Of a stretch of 64,000 nucleotides of DNA, positions 1 through 9,806 are shown piece by piece. The stretch lies in contig OZ243958.1 in NCBI GenBank assembly GCA_965214495.1, positions 2,232,001-2,296,000 of the forward strand, in the 5' to 3' direction. Numbering within the stretch: the first letter of the stretch is position 1; each line of letters opens with the position of its first letter. Position numbers and translations under genes: made by a program. Below the pieces are notes generated by a model. It ran no database searches and was not told where the DNA came from. It worked only from the letters and a program-made list of their open reading frames with translations. The DNA is from JANQOH01 sp965214495 (lineage in GTDB: Bacteria; Pseudomonadota; Alphaproteobacteria; UBA7887).

Positions 1-665
1 AGGCGGGACACGCGCTGGTCGGGCTGTTCGTGCCCGGCAACGACCCGTTGCACAAGGTGACGATCATCCCGCGCGGACGCGCGCTCGGTGTGACCATGAA
101 CCTGCCGGAACGCGACCGCTACAGTCACACAATTCGCGAACTCAAGGCGTTGCTCGCGCGCATGTTCGGCGGGCGCGTGGCCGAAGAGCAGATCTTCGGC
201 AAGGAGAACGTCACCAACGGCGCGACGTCGGACATCGAGCAGGCGACGACCATGGCGCGTCGCATGGTCACCGAATGGGGAATGAGCGAGGTGCTCGGCC
301 CGCTGCGCTACGGCGACAACCAGGACGAAGTGTTCCTGGGCCATTCGGTCGCACGCCAACAGATGATCTCGGGCGCCACCGCCAAACTGATCGACGAAGA
401 GATTCGCAAGCTGATCGACAACGCCGAGGAGACGGCGCGTGCGGTCCTCCGGGAACACGAAGACGATCTGCACAGGCTGGCCGAGGCGCTGCTCGAATAC
501 GAGACGCTGTCAGGCGAAGACGTATCCGCCCTGCTGCGTGGCGAGCCCATCGACCGCGGCGAGCCGGAGCCGGTGGAAGCCGGGGAAGGCCGGTCGTCGG
601 TACCGACGAGCGGATCTCCTGAAACACCGCCGGACCTGACGCCGAATCCGCAACCGGAAGGCTGA
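1..665 (+). CDS. ftsH: FtsH ATP-dependent zinc metalloprotease, C-terminal part
   Basis: C-terminal part of FtsH, the membrane-anchored AAA+ protease that degrades membrane and regulatory proteins. The window opens inside the zinc motif HEXXH: the first complete codons (from base 3) read AGH, so the catalytic Glu codon is cut at base 1. The peptidase domain follows and contains [11 protein letters not shown], whose Asp is the third zinc ligand of the family. It ends in a Pro/Glu-rich variable tail of about 40 residues. The membrane segments and AAA module lie upstream of the window. folP and glmM follow on the same strand, an order common in Alphaproteobacteria. Identity is secure; only the 5' part is missing. 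Confidence 0.96.
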   Translation, partial: AGHALVGLFVPGNDPLHKVTIIPRGRALGVTMNLPERDRYSHTIRELKALLARMFGGRVAEEQIFGKENVTNGATSDIEQATTMARRMVTEWGMSEVLGPLRYGDNQDEVFLGHSVARQQMISGATAKLIDEEIRKLIDNAEETARAVLREHEDDLHRLAEALLEYETLSGEDVSALLRGEPIDRGEPEPVEAGEGRSSVPTSGSPETPPDLTPNPQPEG

Positions 666-708
666 GCGGCGAACCGCCGGAAGCCGGGGCGCACACCGTC
701 CCGCCGCT

Positions 709-1782
709 TTGTATCTGAGACCGGCCGGTCTGCTGCGCGGCGCGGAAGCCGCCGCAGCATGTGCGGCGAGCGCCGCGCTGCCGCTCGCCGGCGGGCCGTT
801 CGCGTTCGCCGGCTGCCTCGCGATCGACCGCGGCGAAGGCGGGCAGGGCCGTGAGGAACGCTGGCTTTCGATCCCGGAATTGCGCGACCGCGCCGACGCC
901 GACCCGTTCTTCGGCCGGCGGCTGAAGCGCTTGTCGGCGCCGCGTCCTGCGTTTTCCGGCCTGACGACCGACCAGCCGGCGATCATGGGGGTGGTCAACG
1001 TCACCCCGGACAGCTTTTCCGACGGCGGACGATATGCGGCGCCCGCGGCAGCGGTCGAGCACGGCCTGGCGTTGGCCGAGGCGGGCGCGGGAGTGATCGA
1101 CGCCGGCGGCGAGTCGACTCGGCCCGGCGCGCAACCGGTTCCACCGGCACTCGAGCGGGAGCGCCTGTTACCGGTGATCTCGGCACTTGTCGGCGCCGGA
1201 CTCACGGTGTCGGTCGATACCCGTAACGCGACCACGATGCGGGAGGCGCTCGACGCCGGCGCGGCCATGGTCAACGATGTCAGCGCTCTCACCCATGATC
1301 CGGACAGCCCGGCGATCGTCGCGGCGGCCGGCTGCGCGGTCGTGCTGATGCACTGCGCCGGCGACCCGCGAGACATGCAGGACGACCCGCGCTACGACGA
1401 TGTCGTCCTCGACCTTTACGACTATTTCGAGGCGCGCCTCGCCGCGTGCCGGGCGGCCGGTATCGCGCGCGAGCAGTTGATCCTCGATCCCGGCTTCGGG
1501 TTCGGCAAGACTCCGGCGCACAATATGAGTCTGGTCGACTCGCTGGCGTTGTTCCACGGCCTCGGCTGTCCGCTGCTGATCGGGGCGTCGCGCAAAAGCA
1601 CTATCGGGCGGATCGCCGGCGGTGCCGCGGCCGCGCCGAACGGTCGGTTGCCGGGTTCGCTGGCGCTGGCGCAAGCGGCGTGGGACCGCGGTGCGCAGAT
1701 AGTCCGCGTGCACGACGCCGCCGAGACGGCGCAGGCGCGCGCGCTGTGGCGGACGCTGGACGACAGCCGGACTGACGGATAG
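709..1782 (+). CDS. folP: Dihydropteroate synthase
   Basis: Dihydropteroate synthase joins p-aminobenzoate to the pterin pyrophosphate in folate synthesis (cytosolic TIM barrel). The signature [15 protein letters not shown] starts near residue 93, followed by [16 protein letters not shown] and [13 protein letters not shown]. The C-terminal SRKSTIGRI carries the substrate-binding Lys/Ser region. About 90 residues precede the first signature, an N-terminal extension often seen in alphaproteobacterial FolP. The TTG at 709 is the furthest start and is uncertain; an internal ATG at 985 would remove the extension. The gene sits 43 bp after ftsH and 11 bp before glmM, so co-transcription is likely. 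Confidence 0.93.
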   Translation: MYLRPAGLLRGAEAAAACAASAALPLAGGPFAFAGCLAIDRGEGGQGREERWLSIPELRDRADADPFFGRRLKRLSAPRPAFSGLTTDQPAIMGVVNVTPDSFSDGGRYAAPAAAVEHGLALAEAGAGVIDAGGESTRPGAQPVPPALERERLLPVISALVGAGLTVSVDTRNATTMREALDAGAAMVNDVSALTHDPDSPAIVAAAGCAVVLMHCAGDPRDMQDDPRYDDVVLDLYDYFEARLAACRAAGIAREQLILDPGFGFGKTPAHNMSLVDSLALFHGLGCPLLIGASRKSTIGRIAGGAAAAPNGRLPGSLALAQAAWDRGAQIVRVHDAAETAQARALWRTLDDSRTDG

Positions 1783-1793
1783 ATTCCGATTCG

Positions 1794-3143
1794 ATGACCG
1801 GGAATGATCGCGCCCTGTTCGGCACCGACGGGATTCGCGGGCGCGCCAACGTATATCCGATCACCGCCGAGACGGCGCTCGCGGTCGGCAAAGCGGCGGG
1901 CGCGGTGTTTACACGCGGCGACCATCGCCATCGCGTGGTGATCGGTAAGGACACGCGGCTGTCGGGCTACATGCTGGAGCCGGCGCTGACGGCGGGTTTC
2001 ATCGCGCTCGGCATGGACGTGACCCTGGTGGGACCGTTGCCGACTCCGGCCATCGGCATTCTCACGCGGGCGATGCGCGCCGATCTCGGGGTGATGATAT
2101 CGGCCTCGCACAACCCGCATCACGACAACGGGATCAAGCTGTTCGGCCCGGACGGGTTCAAACTGTCGGACGCCATGCAGGCGGAGATCGAATCGCATGT
2201 CGGCAATGGCAGCGCGGTTCGCCTGGCTGACGCCCGCGATCTCGGCCGGGCGCAACGGCTCGACGATGCGCGTGGCCGCTACATCGAAGCCGTCAAGGCG
2301 GCGTTCCCGAAAACGCAGTCGCTCTCCGGCCTCACGGTCGTGCTCGATTGCGCGAACGGCGCCGGCTACCGCGTGGCGCCGACGGTGTTGTGGGAACTCG
2401 GCGCCGAGGTGGTGCCGCTCGGCGTCGCACCCGACGGGTTCAACATCAACCGCGAGTGCGGCTCGACAGCGCCGCACTCGATGGCGCGCGCTGTGGTCGA
2501 ACACCGGGCGGATCTCGGCATCGCGCTCGATGGCGACGCCGACCGGGTCGTCATGTGCGACGAGACGGGAACGATCATCAACGGCGACCAGCTCATGGCG
2601 ATGGTCGCGGCGCATCTCCATGCCGCGGGCCGTCTCGCCCGCGGCGGCCTGGTCGCCACGCACATGTCCAATCTCGGACTGGAACGCCATCTGGCGGACC
2701 TCGGGATAGACCTCGCGCGCACCGAGGTCGGCGATCGATATGTCATCGAGCATATGCGCCGCCACGGCTATAATTTCGGCGGCGAGCAATCGGGTCATCT
2801 GATCTTCACCGACCACGCGACGACCGGCGACGGCCTGATCGCGGCGTTGCAGGTACTCGCCGTCCTGGTGTCGGAAGGCGGGCCGATGAGCCGCGCCGCC
2901 CGCCGTTTCGCGCCGTTGCCGCAGGCCCTGCACAGTGCGCCGTGCACACCGGCGACCCTTCGTTGCGATCCGGTCGTCCGGGCCATCGCGGATGCGCGGG
3001 CGTCGCTTGCCGGGGGTCGGCTGCTGGTGCGCATGTCGGGCACCGAACCGAAGGCGCGGGTCATGGCCGAGGGCGCCGACGCTGCCGTAGTCGCCGCAGC
3101 GGCGGCGCGCGTCGTCGAAGAGATCGCGCGGCACGCGTCGTGA
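1794..3143 (+). CDS. glmM: Phosphoglucosamine mutase
   Basis: GlmM interconverts glucosamine-6-phosphate and glucosamine-1-phosphate on the route to UDP-GlcNAc for peptidoglycan and lipid A. The 449 residues match the family length. The phosphoserine loop [11 protein letters not shown] puts the catalytic Ser at about residue 105. The metal loop is DGDADRV, and the sugar-phosphate binding loop [12 protein letters not shown] is near the C-terminus. The ATG at 1794 gives the standard N-terminus with FGTDGIRG. Its TGA overlaps the GTG start of thiD by three bases, so translation is probably coupled. Confidence 0.97.
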   Translation: MTGNDRALFGTDGIRGRANVYPITAETALAVGKAAGAVFTRGDHRHRVVIGKDTRLSGYMLEPALTAGFIALGMDVTLVGPLPTPAIGILTRAMRADLGVMISASHNPHHDNGIKLFGPDGFKLSDAMQAEIESHVGNGSAVRLADARDLGRAQRLDDARGRYIEAVKAAFPKTQSLSGLTVVLDCANGAGYRVAPTVLWELGAEVVPLGVAPDGFNINRECGSTAPHSMARAVVEHRADLGIALDGDADRVVMCDETGTIINGDQLMAMVAAHLHAAGRLARGGLVATHMSNLGLERHLADLGIDLARTEVGDRYVIEHMRRHGYNFGGEQSGHLIFTDHATTGDGLIAALQVLAVLVSEGGPMSRAARRFAPLPQALHSAPCTPATLRCDPVVRAIADARASLAGGRLLVRMSGTEPKARVMAEGADAAVVAAAAARVVEEIARHAS

Positions 3144-3967
3144 ACGGCCGCGTGCTGATCGTCGCCGGCTCGGATTCGGGCGGCGGCGCCGGCGTGCAGG
3201 CCGACCTCAAGACCGTGACCGCGCTCGGCGGCTACGCCGCCACCGCCATCACCGCACTGACCGCACAGAATACCACGGGCGTGCACGGCGTGCATGAAGT
3301 GCCGGCGGCGTTCGTCGCGGAGCAGATGCGGGTCGTGCTCGACGACATCGGCGCCGATGCCGTAAAGACCGGAATGCTGCATCGCCCGGATGTGATCGAG
3401 GCGGTGGCCGGGACGCTTCGCCGGTGCGCGCCGAGCACGCCGCTGGTGGTCGATCCGGTGATGTATGCCAAGGGCGGCGCGCCCCTGCTCGACGACGATG
3501 CGCGCGCGCCTCTGGTCGAGATCCTGCTGCCGATGGCGCGGATCGTGACCCCCAACCGGCCCGAAGCCGAGCATCTCGCGGGCATGGCGATAGCCGGCGA
3601 CGACGATATGCGGTGCGCCGCCGAGCGCATTCTCGCCCTTGGTCCGCAAGCCGTTCTGGTCAAGGGCGGCCATATGGAGGGGGCGACGATCGTCGATCTT
3701 CTGGTCGATCGCGACGGCGCACAACGCTTCACCGGTCGGCGCATCGACAGCCGCCATACTCATGGAACGGGATGTACCCTTGCATCGGCGATCGCCGCCG
3801 GCCTTGCCTCCGGGATGGATTTGCCCCGCGCGGTGCGGCGTGCGCGCGATTACGTGGTTCGCGCGATCGCCTCTGCGCCGGGGCTGGGGGGCGGCCACGG
3901 TCCGCTCGATCATGCCCATGCGTTCAGAGCGGTGGCAGGGACGGCGCGAGAGGAACGTCGCTCGTGA
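3140..3967 (+). CDS. thiD: Hydroxymethylpyrimidine/phosphomethylpyrimidine kinase
   Basis: ThiD phosphorylates HMP and HMP-phosphate in thiamine synthesis. The ribokinase-like fold shows in [16 protein letters not shown] at the N-terminus and in the C-terminal anion-hole motif [14 protein letters not shown]. The open frame extends upstream to 2942, but that stretch lies inside glmM. The GTG at 3140, overlapping the glmM stop, puts the first beta strand (VLIVAGSDS) directly after the start, so it is preferred. Length is 275 residues, usual for the family. No thiamine riboswitch is visible upstream, so the gene probably rides the folP-glmM transcript. Confidence 0.92.
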   Translation: MNGRVLIVAGSDSGGGAGVQADLKTVTALGGYAATAITALTAQNTTGVHGVHEVPAAFVAEQMRVVLDDIGADAVKTGMLHRPDVIEAVAGTLRRCAPSTPLVVDPVMYAKGGAPLLDDDARAPLVEILLPMARIVTPNRPEAEHLAGMAIAGDDDMRCAAERILALGPQAVLVKGGHMEGATIVDLLVDRDGAQRFTGRRIDSRHTHGTGCTLASAIAAGLASGMDLPRAVRRARDYVVRAIASAPGLGGGHGPLDHAHAFRAVAGTAREERRS

Positions 3968-4042
3968 AACGGACCGGATTCTGCGATCCTGCGCGCTTGC
4001 GGCTTTGTCGGACACCCCCTTCAACAGCCCGCGGGCGCGATG

Positions 4043-4699
4043 TCAGGGCGGGCCGGTTCGGGTTTCCGACAACCATTCGACGACAAGCGGTAGCAGGCGC
4101 TCGACCATGACCGCGATTCCGGCCGGGTTGGGATGGATCCCGTCGGTCTGGTTCAGCGCCGGCACGGCCGCCACGCCGTCGAGCAGGAACGGGTGGAAGG
4201 GCGCGCCGTAGTGTGCGGCGAGACGCGGAAAGATCGCGTTGAACGCGCTTTCGTAGTCGCGGCCGAGATTGGGCGGCGCCAACATGCCGACGATCAGGAC
4301 ACCGGCGCCCGACGCCCGTAGCCGTTCGACGATGGCGGTCAGGTTCGCTTCCACCTCCGCCGGTTCGAGACCGCGCAGGGCATCGTTGGCGCCAAGCGCG
4401 ACGATAACGCGATCGGGCCTGTCTGCGAGCATCCAGTCGAGCCGGGCAAGACCGCCGGCGGTCGTGTCTCCCGACACGCCGGCGTTCAGAACCTCCACCG
4501 CAATGCCGCGGGCGCGCAGCGCCGCTTCGAGCCGGACGGGAAGCGTGTCTTCGGCCGCCAGACCGTAGCCGGCGATCAGGCTGTCGCCGAAGACCGCGAG
4601 TCGCGGCGGCTGTTCGGCCACTGCCGCGCCGGTGAGCGCGCACAATGCCAGCGCGTTGATCGACGCGCGCCGGATGCCATATCGTGCGCGGTCCTTCAC
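4043..4699 (-). CDS. tesA: Secreted GDSL-family esterase / lysophospholipase (TesA-like)
   Basis: SGNH-hydrolase of the TesA/arylesterase type, acting on thioesters and (lyso)phospholipids, probably periplasmic. The chosen GTG start (base 4699) gives a signal peptide with basic n-region, hydrophobic INALALCALTGAAVA and predicted cleavage after AVA near residue 28. The four SGNH blocks are present: FGDSLIAGYG (Ser near 40), GVSGDTTAGG, GANDALRG, and DGIHPNPAG with the catalytic Asp/His. It is divergent from, and 20 bp away from, the ABC transporter ATPase gene. That pairing of tesA with ybbAP is conserved in many Proteobacteria and supports the call. A longer frame reaching 4807 overlaps the ATPase and is not favoured. 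Confidence 0.9.
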   Translation of the reverse strand: MKDRARYGIRRASINALALCALTGAAVAEQPPRLAVFGDSLIAGYGLAAEDTLPVRLEAALRARGIAVEVLNAGVSGDTTAGGLARLDWMLADRPDRVIVALGANDALRGLEPAEVEANLTAIVERLRASGAGVLIVGMLAPPNLGRDYESAFNAIFPRLAAHYGAPFHPFLLDGVAAVPALNQTDGIHPNPAGIAVMVERLLPLVVEWLSETRTGPP

Positions 4700-4719
4700 A
4701 GTCGCCGTTTCCTCCCTTG

Positions 4720-5388
4720 ATGATCGCGCTCGACGATGTCCATCTGACGCTTGCCGGCGCCGCCGGCCCTGTGCCGATTTTGCGCGGCGTAACGCTTCGT
4801 GTCGCATCCGACGAGGCGCTTGGCCTTGTGGGGCCCTCGGGTTCGGGGAAATCCACGCTGCTCGCCGCTATCGCCGGCCTCGAACGCCCCACGGCGGGGC
4901 GAGTTCGCGTCGACGGTGCCGACATTACCGATCTCGACGAAGATTCGCTCGCCCGCTTTCGCCGCTCCCGTGTGGGGATCGTCTTTCAGGCGTTCCACCT
5001 GATCCCGACGATGACCGCGCTGGAGAATGTGGCGGCGCCGCTCGAGCTCGACTACCGCTCCGACGCAGCGGCGCACGCATCCGCTGCGCTGGACACGGTC
5101 GGGCTCGGCCATCGGACGGGCCACTATCCCGGCCAGTTGTCAGGAGGCGAACAGCAGCGCGTTGCGCTCGCCCGCGCCGTGGTCGCGAAGCCGAAAGTCA
5201 TCCTCGCCGACGAGCCGACCGGCAATCTCGACCGCGCCACCGGGGCAGCGGTGATCGATCTCCTGTTCGCGGTGCGCGCGGAAGCCGGGGCGACGCTGAT
5301 TCTCATCACCCACGATCCGACTCTGGCGGCGCGTTGCGGCCGCGTCGCACGCCTTGTCGATGGCGTGATCGACGGGTTCTCGTGCTGA
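4720..5388 (+). CDS. ABC transporter ATP-binding protein (YbbA/LolD type)
   Basis: Cytoplasmic ATPase of a MacB/LolD-like exporter. Walker A is GPSGSGKST (residues about 38-46), the Q-loop is VFQAFHLIPTMTALENV, the signature is LSGGEQQRVALARA and Walker B is VILADEPTGNLD. These are hallmarks of the o228/LolD subfamily. The ATG at 4720 is used because sequence homologous to the family begins at MIALDDVHL. It overlaps the downstream permease by 7 bp, so the two form one transporter. With the divergent TesA-like esterase this matches the ybbA-ybbP-tesA neighbourhood; the substrate of YbbAP is not firmly known. Confidence 0.92.
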   Translation: MIALDDVHLTLAGAAGPVPILRGVTLRVASDEALGLVGPSGSGKSTLLAAIAGLERPTAGRVRVDGADITDLDEDSLARFRRSRVGIVFQAFHLIPTMTALENVAAPLELDYRSDAAAHASAALDTVGLGHRTGHYPGQLSGGEQQRVALARAVVAKPKVILADEPTGNLDRATGAAVIDLLFAVRAEAGATLILITHDPTLAARCGRVARLVDGVIDGFSC

Positions 5389-7895
5389 AGGAAGCGGCTC
5401 TTCTCTGGCGCTTCGCACGCCGCGATCTACGCGGCGGCGCGGTCGGCCTGTCGGTGCTGATCGGCTGCCTGGCGCTCGGTGTCGCCGCGATCGGCGGGAT
5501 CGGCTCGCTGTCGGCGGGTATCCGCGCGAATCTCGCTGCCGAGGCGCGAACCCTGCTGGGCGGCGACATCTCGATCCGCCGCACTTACGAGGCGCTGACG
5601 CCCGATATCCGCGACTGGGTCGTCGCCCGTGCCGAAACGACGAGCGACAGTGTGGAGATGCGCGCCATGGCCGCCGCGCCCGACGGTGCGCGCGCGCTGG
5701 TCGAGCTCAAGGCGGTCGATGACGCCTGGCCGCTCTATGGGGAGGTGGCGCTGACGCCCGCGCAGCCATTGGCCGAGGCGCTGGCCGATCGCGGCGCCGT
5801 CGCCGAGCCGGCGCTCCTCGACCGGCTGGGTCTCGCGGTCGGCGAGACGTTGGTGGTGGGTGACTCGACTTTCGTTCTGCGCGGGATCGTCGAACACGAG
5901 CCCGATCGGATCGCGTCGGCATTCAGTTTCGGCCCGAGATTGATGGTTGCCGCGACGGCGTTGCCGGAAACCGGTTTGCTGCGCCGCGGCGCGTTGATCC
6001 GCCATTTCCTCAAGCTCAAGCTCGCGCCGGGTGTCGCCGCAGGCGATTTTGCGCACGATCTCGAAGCCGCCTTTCCGCTGGCGGACTGGCGGGTGCGACG
6101 ACCGGATCAGGCGCAATCGGGGCTGCGGGATTTCATCGATCAGCTCGACCTCTATCTGACGCTGATCGGTCTCACGGTGTTGCTGGTCGGCGGCGTCGGC
6201 GTCGCCAGCGCCGCGCAAAGTCACGTTTCGAGCCGCTTGGGCACGCTCGCAACGTTGAAATGTCTCGGCGCCACACCGGCCACCGCCTTTCGCCTGGTGA
6301 TGCTGGGAACCGCGCTTCTCGCGTTGTGCGGCATCGTCATCGGCGTTGCCGCCGGGGCGGCGTTGCCATGGGCGGCCGGACCGTCGATCGCCGCGCGCCT
6401 CGATGTCGCGCCGGCCACGGGAGTTTACCCGTTGCCGCTGGCGCTTGCGGCGCTGTACGGGGCGTTGACCGCAGCGTTGTTCAGCCTGTGGCCTTTGGCC
6501 AGGGCGAGCCGGGTTTCCGCCGGCGGACTTTTTCGCCATGCCGTCGCCATGCCCGATGCGCCGCCGCCGCCGGCATATCGGATCGCGGCGGCCGCGTTGG
6601 TCGTGCTGCTCGCCGTGGTCGTTTTCGTCGCTTCGGACGACCGCATCGTCGCCGCGTGGTTCGTCGGCGGCGCAGCCGGCAGCATGACGATCCTCGCGCT
6701 CGCCGGGCGCGGCGCGGCGCGTACGGCGCGGCAGCTCGCACACCGCTGCCGCGGAACCCTGCGTCTGGCACTGGCGAGTCTGGGCCGCCCGGGGGCCGCG
6801 ACCGCACAGACCGTGTGCGCCCTCGGAGTCGGCCTCTCGGTGCTGGTCGCCGTGATGCTGGTCGAAAGCAACATGCGTCGCATGGTCGATGAGCGGTTGC
6901 GCGAGGACGCACCGGCGTTCTTCTTCATCGACGTTCAGCGCGACCAGGCGGAGCCGCTGGCCGCCCTGATCGATTCGTTTCCGGAGGTCGACGGGCTCGA
7001 CCGAGCGCCGATGTTGCGCGGCCGGCTGACCGCGATAAACGGAAAACCGATCGAGGTTTCCGACCTGCCGCCGGACGCGCGGTGGTTGGCGCGGGGCGAC
7101 ATCGGCCTCAGTTTCGCCGCTCTGCCGCCCGCGCGCGCGGAAATCGTGGAGGGCGAATGGTGGCCGGCCGACTACGATGGGCCTCCCCTGATCTCTTTCG
7201 ATGAAGAGAGTGCCCGCAGCGCCGGTTTCGAAGTCGGCGACCGGGTGACGTTCAGCGTGCTCGGCCGCGCCATCGAAGCGACGATCGGCAATTTCCGGCG
7301 TGTATCCTGGAACCGGATCGGGATCAATTTCGTGGTTGTATATGCACCCGGCGTACTGGACGCGGCGCCCTGGACACTGGTCGCCAGCGCACGGGCAAGC
7401 GAAGCCGCCGAGGGGCCGCTGATCCGCGCGCTGGGTGAGAACTTCGCCAACGTTTCGGCGATTCCCGTCCGCGCGCTGCTCGCCGCCGTCGGCCAGGTCG
7501 TGAGCGCTGTCGCCGCTGCGATCGGCCTGACCGCTTCGACGGCGCTGCTGGCCGGCGTCATGGTGCTCGCCGGTGCGGTCGCTGCGGGCCGCAGGGCGCG
7601 GCTCCATGACGCGGTGGTGCTGAAGGTCCTCGGCGCGACCCGCGCGCGCCTTCTCGGGGTCTGGCTGCTCGAATTCGCTCTTCTCGGTCTGATCGCCGGC
7701 GGCGTGGCGCTGGTGGCAGGCGGGCTCGCGGCCTGGGGGTTCGTCAGCGGCATCCTCGAAATCGACTGGCAGTTCCCCGCCGGGCGCGCCTTCGCCACGG
7801 TGTCGATCGGTGCGGCGGTGGCGGCGGTGTTCGGTTTCGCCGGAACCTGGCGCGCCCTCGGCCGGAAACCCGCGCGTGTCCTGAGGACGCCATGA
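5382..7895 (+). CDS. ABC transporter permease, FtsX/YbbP family
   Basis: Large (837 aa) integral-membrane partner of the preceding ATPase. The N-terminal segment (about 20-45) is a transmembrane helix followed by a periplasmic domain. Two FtsX-like blocks follow, each with three to four helices (around residues 250-430 and 700-830), the layout of YbbP-type permeases with duplicated FtsX domains. Motifs such as LATLKCLGATPATAFRLV and VVLKVLGATRARLLGVWLLE are the paired cytoplasmic coupling regions. The open frame extends back to 4632, but that part is the ATPase gene read in another frame; the GTG at 5382 is used. It overlaps the next gene by ATGA. Confidence 0.9.
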   Translation: MLKEAALLWRFARRDLRGGAVGLSVLIGCLALGVAAIGGIGSLSAGIRANLAAEARTLLGGDISIRRTYEALTPDIRDWVVARAETTSDSVEMRAMAAAPDGARALVELKAVDDAWPLYGEVALTPAQPLAEALADRGAVAEPALLDRLGLAVGETLVVGDSTFVLRGIVEHEPDRIASAFSFGPRLMVAATALPETGLLRRGALIRHFLKLKLAPGVAAGDFAHDLEAAFPLADWRVRRPDQAQSGLRDFIDQLDLYLTLIGLTVLLVGGVGVASAAQSHVSSRLGTLATLKCLGATPATAFRLVMLGTALLALCGIVIGVAAGAALPWAAGPSIAARLDVAPATGVYPLPLALAALYGALTAALFSLWPLARASRVSAGGLFRHAVAMPDAPPPPAYRIAAAALVVLLAVVVFVASDDRIVAAWFVGGAAGSMTILALAGRGAARTARQLAHRCRGTLRLALASLGRPGAATAQTVCALGVGLSVLVAVMLVESNMRRMVDERLREDAPAFFFIDVQRDQAEPLAALIDSFPEVDGLDRAPMLRGRLTAINGKPIEVSDLPPDARWLARGDIGLSFAALPPARAEIVEGEWWPADYDGPPLISFDEESARSAGFEVGDRVTFSVLGRAIEATIGNFRRVSWNRIGINFVVVYAPGVLDAAPWTLVASARASEAAEGPLIRALGENFANVSAIPVRALLAAVGQVVSAVAAAIGLTASTALLAGVMVLAGAVAAGRRARLHDAVVLKVLGATRARLLGVWLLEFALLGLIAGGVALVAGGLAAWGFVSGILEIDWQFPAGRAFATVSIGAAVAAVFGFAGTWRALGRKPARVLRTP

Positions 7896-8632
7896 CCGAA
7901 CTCGTTCTCGACGACGGCGCCGTGATCGCCTATCGCCGCACCGTTGGACGCGCGCCCGCGGTGTTGTTCTGCGGCGGCTTCATGTCCGACATGACAGGGA
8001 CCAAGGCGACGACTCTGGAAGCGTTCTGCCGCGACCGCGGCCAGTGCTTCGTGCGGTTCGACTATCAGGGCCACGGCGAATCGTCGGGCGCGTTCGAGGA
8101 CGGGACCATCGGGCGCTGGACCGGCGACGCGCTGGCGGTGATCGACCGGCTGACCGACGGCCCGGTGATCGTCGTTGGGTCGAGCATGGGCGGCTGGATC
8201 ATGCTGCTCGCGGCCCTGGCCCGCCGGGACCGCGTTCTCGGGCTGGTCGGCGTCGCCGCGGCGCCCGACTTTACCCGCCGCATGACCGAACGGGAATTCG
8301 ACGCCGAACAGCGCGCCGCGCTCGCTCGCGACGGCCGTGTCGCGATGGCCTCGCCCTACGATCCGCGGCCCTATGTAATCACGCAGGCGTTGATCGACGA
8401 CGGCAATGCGCGCTGCCTGCTCGATGCGCCGATCCCGTTGACCTGCACGGTTCGTCTGCTGCACGGCATGAGGGACGAGTCGGTTCCCTGGGAAACTTCG
8501 ATGCGGATCATGGGGTGGCTGGAAAGCCGCGACGCGACGGTGACTCTGGTCAAGGACGGCGACCACCGCCTCAGCGAACCCTCCGACCTGCGCCGCCTGT
8601 GCGACGCAGTGGGGGAACTCTCCGAAATTTGA
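7892..8632 (+). CDS. Alpha/beta hydrolase
   Basis: Cytosolic alpha/beta hydrolase of 246 residues. The nucleophile elbow is GSSMG with Ser at about 98. The oxyanion strand segment FDYQGHGESSG precedes it. A likely acid lies in GMRDESVPW and the catalytic His in DGDHRLS near the end. The sequence resembles the ABHD10/BAAT-like acyl-ester hydrolases, but the substrate cannot be read from sequence. Start ATG overlaps the permease stop (ATGA), so it is translationally coupled to the exporter. No signal peptide is seen. Confidence 0.85.
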   Translation: MTELVLDDGAVIAYRRTVGRAPAVLFCGGFMSDMTGTKATTLEAFCRDRGQCFVRFDYQGHGESSGAFEDGTIGRWTGDALAVIDRLTDGPVIVVGSSMGGWIMLLAALARRDRVLGLVGVAAAPDFTRRMTEREFDAEQRAALARDGRVAMASPYDPRPYVITQALIDDGNARCLLDAPIPLTCTVRLLHGMRDESVPWETSMRIMGWLESRDATVTLVKDGDHRLSEPSDLRRLCDAVGELSEI

Positions 8633-8741
8633 CCGGCGTCGTCTCTGGCGCCGCGTCCCTCCGGTTCACATATCCACGGGCGACGGCGAATTCGACGGCC
8701 GGGTCGCTCCGGGATGTCCCGCCCGGCCGAGGGAGGCGAGG

Positions 8742-9794
8742 ATGAACCGGTACCGGACCCTGAAAGTCCCCGGCTACGAACAGGTGCTGCGGTGCACGGA
8801 CCCGGAGAGCGGCCTGAACGCGATCATCGCCGTTCACGACACCACTCTCGGCCCGGCACTCGGCGGCTGCCGCATGTGGTCCTACAAAAGCGAAGACGCG
8901 GCGCTCGCGGACGCCCTGCGGCTCGCGCGCGGGATGACCTTCAAGGCGGCGGTGGCGGGGTTGCCGCTCGGCGGCGGCAAGGCGGTGGTCATCCGCGACC
9001 CGCGCTGCGACAAGTCGCCGCAATTGCTTCGCGCCCTCGGCCGCGCGGTGGCGCATCTGGGCGGCGCCTACGTCACCGGCGAGGACGTCGGCACGTCGGT
9101 GGCCGACATGGCCCTGGTGCGCGAGGAAACGCCTCATGTCGCCGGTCTGGCGGACACGAGCGGCGATCCCTCGCCGGTGACGGCGGCGGGCGTGCTGCAC
9201 GGCATTCGCGCCGCACTGCGCCATCGTTTCGGCAGCCCGGACCTCGACGGGATCACGGTCGCGGTTCAGGGGCTGGGGCATGTGGGATTCCACCTGTGCC
9301 GGATGCTGCGCGAAGCGGGCGCGCAGCTGGTCGTGGCCGACATCGCGGATGACGCGGTCGCGCGCGCGGTGGCCACGTTCGACGCCGCCGCGGTCGCGCC
9401 CGACGCCATCGTGGATGCGAAGGCCGACCTGTTCGCGCCCTGCGCACTCGGCGGCGTCATCGACGGCGATACGGCGGGGCGGCTTCGCGCAGGCGTCGTC
9501 GCCGGGGCGGCGAACAACCAGCTCGCCGACCCCGCCGACGGGATGACGCTGCATCGCCGCGGGGTTCTCTACGCGCCCGACTACGTGATCAACGCCGGCG
9601 GTTTGATCAACGTGTCGTGGGAGATTCTGTATCCCGGCGCGCCTTGGGACCGCGCCGCCGCGCTGGCCGCAGTGGCGGAGATCGAAGGCCGGTTGCGGAC
9701 GATCTTCGACCGCAGCGCGCGCCGAAACGAGCCGCCGGAACGGATCGCCGACGCGATGGCGCGCGAACGGCTGGCGCCCCCGGCGGCCGCCTGA
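8742..9794 (+). CDS. Leucine dehydrogenase-type Glu/Leu/Phe/Val dehydrogenase
   Basis: NAD-dependent oxidative deamination of a branched or aromatic amino acid is the family reaction. GMTFK and GLPLGGGK place the substrate-binding and catalytic lysines at residues 68 and 80, the same spacing as in characterised leucine dehydrogenases. The Rossmann dinucleotide loop is VQGLGHVGFHL. Length (350) fits LeuDH rather than the longer GdhA. A purine-rich ribosome site (GAGGGAGGCGAGG) directly precedes the ATG. Substrate (Leu, Val or Phe) is inferred only. It is convergent with the GST gene, 12 bp away, and preceded by a 109-bp non-coding gap that may hold its promoter. Confidence 0.88.
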   Translation: MNRYRTLKVPGYEQVLRCTDPESGLNAIIAVHDTTLGPALGGCRMWSYKSEDAALADALRLARGMTFKAAVAGLPLGGGKAVVIRDPRCDKSPQLLRALGRAVAHLGGAYVTGEDVGTSVADMALVREETPHVAGLADTSGDPSPVTAAGVLHGIRAALRHRFGSPDLDGITVAVQGLGHVGFHLCRMLREAGAQLVVADIADDAVARAVATFDAAAVAPDAIVDAKADLFAPCALGGVIDGDTAGRLRAGVVAGAANNQLADPADGMTLHRRGVLYAPDYVINAGGLINVSWEILYPGAPWDRAAALAAVAEIEGRLRTIFDRSARRNEPPERIADAMARERLAPPAAA

Positions 9795-9806
9795 ACGACG
9801 GTCGCG

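Noticed and set aside
1422..3134. A 570-codon minus-strand frame opposite glmM and folP
   Set aside because: Both plus-strand genes have complete catalytic motifs; the antisense product is Arg-rich and without domains.
3968..4042. Possible bidirectional terminator between thiD and the esterase gene
   Set aside because: No stable stem with a T-run on either strand is visible.
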